Of a stretch of 64,000 bases of DNA, positions 58,731-64,000 are shown piece after piece. Below the pieces are notes generated by a model, which did no database searches, was not told where the DNA came from, and saw only the letters and a program-made list of their open reading frames with translations. This DNA comes from Enterobacter sp. C2 (GTDB lineage Bacteria > Pseudomonadota > Gammaproteobacteria > Enterobacterales > Enterobacteriaceae): NCBI RefSeq assembly GCF_019880405.1, contig NZ_CP082269.1, positions 1 to 64,000 on the forward strand, read 5' to 3'. Positions within the stretch are counted from its first letter, which is position 1. Each line of letters starts with the position of its first letter. Both the position numbers and the translations under genes were made by a program.

Positions 58731-58783
58731 CTCAGGCAATTCCACGGTGGAAAAGCGGGCATTTTAGCTGAGCAACCCATAAA

Positions 58784-58799
58784 AGCAAACGATTGCATT
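58784..58799. promoter_or_regulatory. PurR box of xanP
   Basis: AAGCAAACGATTGCAT fits the PurR consensus ANGCAANCGNTTNCNT at every defined position, 54-69 bp upstream of the xanP start. Purine-dependent repression is the inference; xanP has been predicted as a PurR target in E. coli. Confidence 0.85.
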
Positions 58800-58833
58800 T
58801 ATAAATTTTACAAGGTGTTTCTGAGAGGCGTTA

Positions 58834-60915
58834 TCAGGCGTTGGAATAACGCTCGGTTTCGGGCATCCAGCGCTCAATTAGCGCTGCGGCCTGCTCCGGG
58901 TAGCGTTCGTGAATATGGCGGGCAAGACGCTGTACTTCGGGGATCATTGCCCGGTCACGCAGCAGGTCGGCGACCTTAAACTCGGCGTTACCGGTCTGAC
59001 GGGTGCCCAGCAGCTCGCCTGGGCCGCGGATCTCCAGATCTTTTTGCGCAATTACAAAGCCGTCGTTGCTGTCGCGCAGCACCTGCAAACGCATTTGCGC
59101 CGTTTTGGAGAGCGGAGATTTGTAGAGCAGCACGCAGTGGGAGGCAACCGCACCACGGCCCACGCGGCCTCGCAGCTGGTGAAGTTGCGCAAGACCCAGA
59201 CGCTCCGGGTTCTCAATGATCATCAGGCTGGCGTTGGGTACGTCCACGCCCACTTCAATCACCGTGGTCGCCACCAGCAGATGCAGCTCGCCCTGCTTGA
59301 ACGCCTGCATCACCGCCTGCTTCTCGGCGGGCTTCATGCGGCCATGGACCAGGCCAACGTTCAGCTCTGGCAGAGCCAGCTTCAGCTCCTCCCACGTTGC
59401 TTCGGCGGCCTGGGCCTCCAGCAGATCGGACTCTTCAATTAGCGTGCAGACCCAATAGGCCTGGCGGCCTTCATTGGTGCAGGCATGGCGCACGCGCTCG
59501 ATAATCTCGCTGCGCCGCGTATCGGCAATCGCCACGGTAGTGACTGGGGTACGCCCCGGCGGCAGCTCGTCGATGGTGGAGGTATCGAGATCGGCATAGG
59601 CGGTCATCGCCAGGGTTCGGGGAATAGGGGTGGCGGTCATGATCAGCTGGTGGGGATGAAAGCCCTGCTGCTGTCCCTTCTCCCGCAGCGCCAGCCGCTG
59701 GTGGACACCAAAGCGGTGCTGTTCATCGATGATCACCAGCGCCAGGCCGTTAAACTGTACCTGCTCCTGGAAAATGGCATGCGTGCCGACCACCATCTGC
59801 ACCTGGCCGCTGGCAATCGCCTCCTGCTGTACAAGACGAGCCTTACCCTTCTGCTTGCCCGCCAGCCAGCCTACCTGAATGCCCAGTGGCTCAAACCAAC
59901 TGCGGAAGTTGTTGGCGTGCTGCTCGGCCAGCAGCTCGGTGGGTGCCATCAGCCCTACCTGCTTGCCGTTGGCAATGGCGCGCAGCGCGGCCAGAGCGGC
60001 CACCAGCGTTTTGCCCGAACCCACGTCGCCCTGCACCAGGCGCATCATCGGAATATCCAGCGCCATATCGTGCTCGATCTCTGCTGTCACCCGCGCCTGG
60101 GCGGCGGTGGGCTTAAACGGCAGCGCCGCCAGCAGCTGGTTTTTTAAGGTATCGTTGGCCTTCAGGGACTGGGCGTGGAACCGCTGCGCCCCGGCGCGCA
60201 GTGCCAGCATGCTGAGATTATGCGCCAGCAGCTCTTCAAGGATCAGGCGGCGCTGGGCAGGATGCTGGCCAAGCTCTACGTCGGCCAGCTGTAAGGTCGG
60301 CGGCGGACGATGCAGCGTGCGCAGCGCCTCCGGCAGGCTCATCATCCCCTGCGCCAGCTCAGGCGGCAGCAGCTCTGCAATGGCACAGGTGTCGAGCAGA
60401 TCCAATGCCTGGTCGGTCAGCTTACGCAGCGTTCCTTGCTTGATACCTTCGGTAGTCGGATAGACCGGGGTGAGGGTCTCCTGCATCTCCGGGGTACTGA
60501 GATCGCCCTGAATGCGATACTCGGGGTGGATCATCTCCGCGCCGTATTTGCCGCGCTTCGCCTCACCGTAGGCCAGCACGCGGCGGCCTGGAGAGAGGCT
60601 ATTTTTCATCGCCGCGTTGAAGTTGAAAAAGCGCATCGTCAGGATGCCGCTGCCGTCGCTGATCTGGCAGGTCATCATCCGACGGCCGCCGAAGGTCACG
60701 TTGCTATTAAGCACTTCACCTTCGACCGTGGCATACACGCCCGGCAGCAGGTCAGCGATGGGATAGAGATGGGTACGATCTTCGTAGCGCAGCGGCAGAT
60801 GCAGGAGCAGATCCTGGACGTTCACTAAACCGATTTTGGCCAGCTTGCTGCTTTGTGCCGCGCCAACGCCGGTGAGAGAGCTGAGCGGGACAGCATCGAG
60901 CAATTTGCCTTGCAT
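58834..60915 (-). CDS. recG: ATP-dependent DNA helicase RecG
   Basis: RecG remodels stalled forks and Holliday junctions. From the ATG at 60915 the product has 693 residues, as in E. coli; the frame is open 20 codons further into trmH. The wedge domain is near the N terminus (MMTCQISDGSGILTMRFFNF). Helicase motifs include Walker A VQGDVGSGKT near 295, DEQH near 397, MTATPIPRT near 430 and QLRGRVGRG near 580. The C-terminal RecG motif (TRQTGNAEFKVADL) is present. It lies 4 bases after trmH. Confidence 0.98.
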   Translation of the reverse strand: MQGKLLDAVPLSSLTGVGAAQSSKLAKIGLVNVQDLLLHLPLRYEDRTHLYPIADLLPGVYATVEGEVLNSNVTFGGRRMMTCQISDGSGILTMRFFNFNAAMKNSLSPGRRVLAYGEAKRGKYGAEMIHPEYRIQGDLSTPEMQETLTPVYPTTEGIKQGTLRKLTDQALDLLDTCAIAELLPPELAQGMMSLPEALRTLHRPPPTLQLADVELGQHPAQRRLILEELLAHNLSMLALRAGAQRFHAQSLKANDTLKNQLLAALPFKPTAAQARVTAEIEHDMALDIPMMRLVQGDVGSGKTLVAALAALRAIANGKQVGLMAPTELLAEQHANNFRSWFEPLGIQVGWLAGKQKGKARLVQQEAIASGQVQMVVGTHAIFQEQVQFNGLALVIIDEQHRFGVHQRLALREKGQQQGFHPHQLIMTATPIPRTLAMTAYADLDTSTIDELPPGRTPVTTVAIADTRRSEIIERVRHACTNEGRQAYWVCTLIEESDLLEAQAAEATWEELKLALPELNVGLVHGRMKPAEKQAVMQAFKQGELHLLVATTVIEVGVDVPNASLMIIENPERLGLAQLHQLRGRVGRGAVASHCVLLYKSPLSKTAQMRLQVLRDSNDGFVIAQKDLEIRGPGELLGTRQTGNAEFKVADLLRDRAMIPEVQRLARHIHERYPEQAAALIERWMPETERYSNA

Positions 60916-60919
60916 AATC

Positions 60920-61609
60920 TTACCTTGCTGCCTGCATGGTGGACCACCACGCGTCGTCGGCTTCGATTTCGCCATCCGCGTTGAGGTCGGGATAGGGCAG
61001 CCCTTTCTGCTTCGCTACGCGGGCAAGCACGGGGTAACTGCCTTCAAACAGCAGTCGATGCTGGTCGTCATAATCTATGGTGCTGGTATCGCGAGCGTAC
61101 ATCCCGGCGTTCTGCCGCTGGCGCTGCGCCTCATAGAGGATCAGCGCGGAGGCGACCGAGACGTTAAGCGACTGCACCATACCGATCATCGGAATGATAA
61201 TGTCCTGGTCCGCCAGGTCCAGCGCCTCTTGGGTGATACCGGTCTTCTCCTGCCCCATCAGAATACAGGTAGGGCGGGTATAGTCGATATCACGGAAATC
61301 TACGGATTTTTCAGAGAGATGGGTAGCCAGCACCTGCATCCCCTGGCCTTTGAGATGCCCGACGGCATCGGCAATGGTGCGGTGCGTTTTAACCTGTACC
61401 CAGCTGTTACTTCCCGCAGCGGAGGAAGCCATGATGCGCATCCGGTTTTCCGGCCAGACGGCGTGGACTTCATGCACGCCGACGGCATCGGCGGTGCGAA
61501 TGATTGCCGAAACGTTATGCGGCTTATGGACCTGTTCCATGCAGACGGTCAGATCAGGCTGGCGCCTGGCGAGCATCTCACGTATACGCGCATAACGTTT
61601 CAGAGTCAT
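60920..61609 (-). CDS. trmH: tRNA (Gm18) 2'-O-methyltransferase TrmH
   Basis: TrmH is a SPOUT methyltransferase making 2'-O-methylguanosine 18 in tRNA. It has 229 residues, the E. coli length. The N-terminal motif is HKPHNVSAIIRTADAVG (motif 1 Arg and Asn), and the SAM-binding knot is formed by CILMGQEKTGI, IIIPMIGMVQSLNVSVASA (part). It lies between spoT and recG with 4-base gaps on both sides, the conserved rpoZ-spoT-trmH-recG operon. Confidence 0.98.
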   Translation of the reverse strand: MTLKRYARIREMLARRQPDLTVCMEQVHKPHNVSAIIRTADAVGVHEVHAVWPENRMRIMASSAAGSNSWVQVKTHRTIADAVGHLKGQGMQVLATHLSEKSVDFRDIDYTRPTCILMGQEKTGITQEALDLADQDIIIPMIGMVQSLNVSVASALILYEAQRQRQNAGMYARDTSTIDYDDQHRLLFEGSYPVLARVAKQKGLPYPDLNADGEIEADDAWWSTMQAAR

Positions 61610-61613
61610 AGGG

Positions 61614-63722
61614 CTAGTTTCGGTTACGGGTGACCTTGATCACGTCCGGCAGCACGCGGATTTTGCGCATGATATTCGCCAGGTGCACGCGGTCGCGGCA
61701 GGTCAGGCGGATAAAGGCGCTATAGACGCGGCCATCTTTCTCTTCCGTATTCAGGCTTTGAATATTGGAAGAGGCCGTGTTGATTGCCGCCGTCAGGTTT
61801 GCCAGCGCGCCCTGATGATTGAACATATCCACCTTGATCTCGGTGATAAACTCCTGCGCCGTCTCTTTATCCCACTCAACCGCCATAAACTTCTCAGGCT
61901 CTTTCTGATAGCCACGGATGTTACGGCAGGACTCATGGTGGATCACCAGCCCTTTACCCGGGCTGACGTGCGCAATAATCGGGTCGCCAGGGATCGGACG
62001 GCAGCATTTCGCAAAGGTGATCAGCACCCCGTCCGCGCCCTTAATCGGCAGATGCCCATGGCTCGGCGTGGTAGACACAGCGGAGGCTTCGCCCTGCTGT
62101 AGATTTTTCGCCACCACCACGCTCATGGCATTGCCGAGGCCAATCTCCGCCAGCAGATCGTCAAGGGAGACGAGCTTCATGCGCACCAGCTCGCGCTGGA
62201 TATTCTCAGACGGGATCTCCGCCAGCTTGCGGCTACCGCCGAGAGCGTGATTCAGCAGACGACGGCCCAGGCTAACCGAGTCATCGCGCTTGAGGTTTTT
62301 CAGCATCTGGCGGATTTTGGCGCGCGCTTTCGAGCTCACGACAAAGTTAAGCCAGGCGGCGTTCGGGCGTGCGCCCGGTGCGGTAATAATCTCTACCGTT
62401 TGGCCACTCGCCAGCGGCTGCGACAGCGGGTAGGGCTGCCGATCGACGCGTGCGCCTACGCAGGCGTGGCCGATATCGGTATGTACCGCATAGGCGAAGT
62501 CGACCGGCGTCGCACCGGCAGGCAGCTCAACGATGCGCCCTTCCGGTGTGAAAACGTAAATCTCATCCGGGAAGAGATCGGATTTAACGCTTTCGATAAA
62601 TTCAAAGGAGCTACCAGCGCTCTGCTGGAGCTCAAGCAGGCTCTGCATCCAGCGCTGGGCGCGGATCTGTGCGGTGGTGCTGCTCTCGCCGTGCTCTTTA
62701 TAAGCCCAGTGTGCCGCAACCCCCATCTCCGCCATCTGGTCCATATCTTCAGTACGGATCTGCACCTCAACCGGCACGCCGTGCGGACCAATCATAGAGG
62801 TGTGCAGAGACTGATAGCCGTTCGCTTTCGGAATGGCGATATAGTCCTTCATGCGTCCAGGACGCGGCTTGTAGAGGCTGTGCATCTGACCCAGCACGCG
62901 ATAGCAGGTGTCGAGATCCTCAACAATCACCCGGAACGCATAGATGTCCATGATCGAGTGAAAACGCTGCTCTTTCAGCACCATCTTGCAGTAGATGGAG
63001 TAGAGATGCTTCTCGCGACCGCTCACGCGGCAGGGGATACCCGCCTCCTGCAAACGCCCTTCGATCTCCGAGAGGATTTTTTGAATCATCTCTTTACGGT
63101 TGCCGCGCGCGGCCTTGACGACCTCTTTAATCACGCGGTAGCGGTTCGGGTGCAGCGCTTCAAAGCCCAGCTCTTCCAGCTCGGTTTTGATGTGGTGGAT
63201 ACCTAACCGGTGCGCCAGCGGGCTGTAGATTTCGAGGGTTTCACGGGCGATGCGGCGACGCTTGTCCGGGCGTAGTGAGCCCAGGGTGCGCATGTTGTGG
63301 GTGCGGTCAGCAAGCTTGATGAGAATGACGCGGATATCCTGCACCATCGCCATGATCATCTTGCGAAAGTTTTCGGCCTGCGCCTCTTTCTTATCGCGGA
63401 AATTCAGCTTATCAAGCTTTGAGACCCCTTCCACCAGCTCGGCCACGGTTTTGCCAAACAGCTGCTCCATGTCCTGGTAGGTGGCGGGGGTATCTTCAAT
63501 TACGTCATGCAGCAGCGCGGCCATTAGCGTTTCGTGGTCGAGTTTCATCTCGGCCAGAATACAGGCCACCGCTACCGGGTGCGTAATGTAGGGTTCACCG
63601 CTTGAACGTGTTTGGCCCTCGTGAGCGTCACGTGCAACGAGATACGCCTGCTGGAGACGTTTGATCTGGTCTTCCGGCAGGTAGGTGCGAATCAGTTGAT
63701 TCAGGCTTTCAAACAGATACAA
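61614..63722 (-). CDS. spoT: Bifunctional (p)ppGpp synthase/hydrolase SpoT
   Basis: SpoT hydrolyses and weakly makes the alarmone (p)ppGpp in response to carbon, iron and fatty-acid stress. It has 702 residues, the E. coli length. The HD hydrolase site is His72-Asp73 in ALLHDVIEDT. The synthetase domain has YRVLGQMHSLYKPRPGRMKDYIA (part). A TGS domain (DEIYVFTPEGRIVELPAGATP, part) and C-terminal ACT domain follow. It starts 18 bases after the rpoZ stop. Confidence 0.98.
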   Translation of the reverse strand: MYLFESLNQLIRTYLPEDQIKRLQQAYLVARDAHEGQTRSSGEPYITHPVAVACILAEMKLDHETLMAALLHDVIEDTPATYQDMEQLFGKTVAELVEGVSKLDKLNFRDKKEAQAENFRKMIMAMVQDIRVILIKLADRTHNMRTLGSLRPDKRRRIARETLEIYSPLAHRLGIHHIKTELEELGFEALHPNRYRVIKEVVKAARGNRKEMIQKILSEIEGRLQEAGIPCRVSGREKHLYSIYCKMVLKEQRFHSIMDIYAFRVIVEDLDTCYRVLGQMHSLYKPRPGRMKDYIAIPKANGYQSLHTSMIGPHGVPVEVQIRTEDMDQMAEMGVAAHWAYKEHGESSTTAQIRAQRWMQSLLELQQSAGSSFEFIESVKSDLFPDEIYVFTPEGRIVELPAGATPVDFAYAVHTDIGHACVGARVDRQPYPLSQPLASGQTVEIITAPGARPNAAWLNFVVSSKARAKIRQMLKNLKRDDSVSLGRRLLNHALGGSRKLAEIPSENIQRELVRMKLVSLDDLLAEIGLGNAMSVVVAKNLQQGEASAVSTTPSHGHLPIKGADGVLITFAKCCRPIPGDPIIAHVSPGKGLVIHHESCRNIRGYQKEPEKFMAVEWDKETAQEFITEIKVDMFNHQGALANLTAAINTASSNIQSLNTEEKDGRVYSAFIRLTCRDRVHLANIMRKIRVLPDVIKVTRNRN

Positions 63723-63740
63723 GGGTGACCTGCAGCGTTA

Positions 63741-64000
63741 TTAACGACGACCTTCAGCAATAGCGGTGACGGCCTGTAACTCAGCGGCTTCCTGCTCTTG
63801 CTGCTCCTGGCGCTCACGTACGTCGAGGATCTGGTTGGTGATCAGACCTTCTTCGATTTCGCGCAGCGCGATAACGGTAGTTTTATCGTTCTCTTCCGCT
63901 ACCAGCGGATCTTTACCGCCAACCTGCATCTGACGAGCGCGACGCGCGGCCACCAGTACCAGGTCAAAACGGTTACCAATTTTCTCTACAGCGTCCTGAA
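63741..64000 (-). CDS. rpoZ: RNA polymerase omega subunit, 5' end cut by window edge
   Basis: RpoZ helps fold RNA polymerase beta' and forms part of the ppGpp site 1. The reading frame is open to base 64000 and carries about 86 of the expected 91 residues ([20 protein letters not shown] onward), so only the first few codons are missing. The C terminus is [11 protein letters not shown]. First seen gene of the rpoZ-spoT-trmH-recG operon here. Confidence 0.97.
   Translation of the reverse strand, partial: QDAVEKIGNRFDLVLVAARRARQMQVGGKDPLVAEENDKTTVIALREIEEGLITNQILDVRERQEQQEQEAAELQAVTAIAEGRR

Overview
This is chromosomal DNA of a member of the Enterobacteriaceae, starting exactly at the dnaA start codon. 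The core genes (dnaA-dnaN-recF-gyrB, ibpAB, ilvBN, selC, yicJI, xanP, recG-trmH-spoT-rpoZ) read as close relatives of the Escherichia coli proteins in nearly the E. coli order, but several E. coli genes are missing and several accessory operons sit in their place. The genus cannot be fixed from the sequence alone. A chromosomal class A beta-lactamase with no nearby regulator would fit a group such as Atlantibacter (Escherichia) hermannii, but that is only a suggestion.

Layout. 1-6993: replication and gyrase cluster, then the HAD phosphatase yidA. 7237-12894: D-galactonate operon dgoRKAD, followed by a non-canonical MFS transporter and a 2-hydroxyacid dehydrogenase. 12954-15780: yidR, yidQ and the heat-shock pair ibpA-ibpB, with a sigma-32 promoter and ROSE-type RNA thermometers. 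15874-19784: an intact alpha-glucoside PTS operon (yidP regulator, glvC, 6-phospho-alpha-glucosidase). 19877-23817: yidH, yidG, a secreted GH5-like protein whose end overlaps emrD antisense, emrD and a DMT-family permease. 24012-26181: ivbL leader, attenuator, ilvB, ilvN. 26183-30456: deoxyribose operon deoQ/deoKPX where E. coli carries uhpABCT, with a 40-bp palindromic operator candidate. 30522-32308: yicN, nepI.

32361-38501: an aryl-beta-glucoside/cellobiose-type PTS operon (IIB, IIC, GH1, IIA, LamB-type porin) divergent from a LacI regulator, with two matching operators and a CRP-like site. 38552-46834: a LysR regulator, then an operon on the minus strand coding for a cysteine-type formate dehydrogenase, a DUF1641 protein and a bd-type (CioAB-like) quinol oxidase, plus an ACS-family transporter. 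47110-51419: an accessory segment facing the 3' end of selC, with an orphan CdiI-like immunity gene, the class A beta-lactamase, two unrecognised genes and a PIN-toxin/antitoxin pair. 51420-64000: selC, the xyloside genes yicJI, the AsmA-like yicH, xanP with a perfect PurR box (gltS absent), recG-trmH-spoT and a truncated rpoZ at the window edge.

How it works together. A conserved core is interleaved with catabolic modules (galactonate, alpha-glucosides, deoxyribose, beta-glucosides, xylosides), most with their own repressor and a recognisable operator next to it. The most unusual assemblies are the formate dehydrogenase/DUF1641/quinol oxidase operon, the selC-adjacent accessory segment, and the altered tail of the dgo operon.
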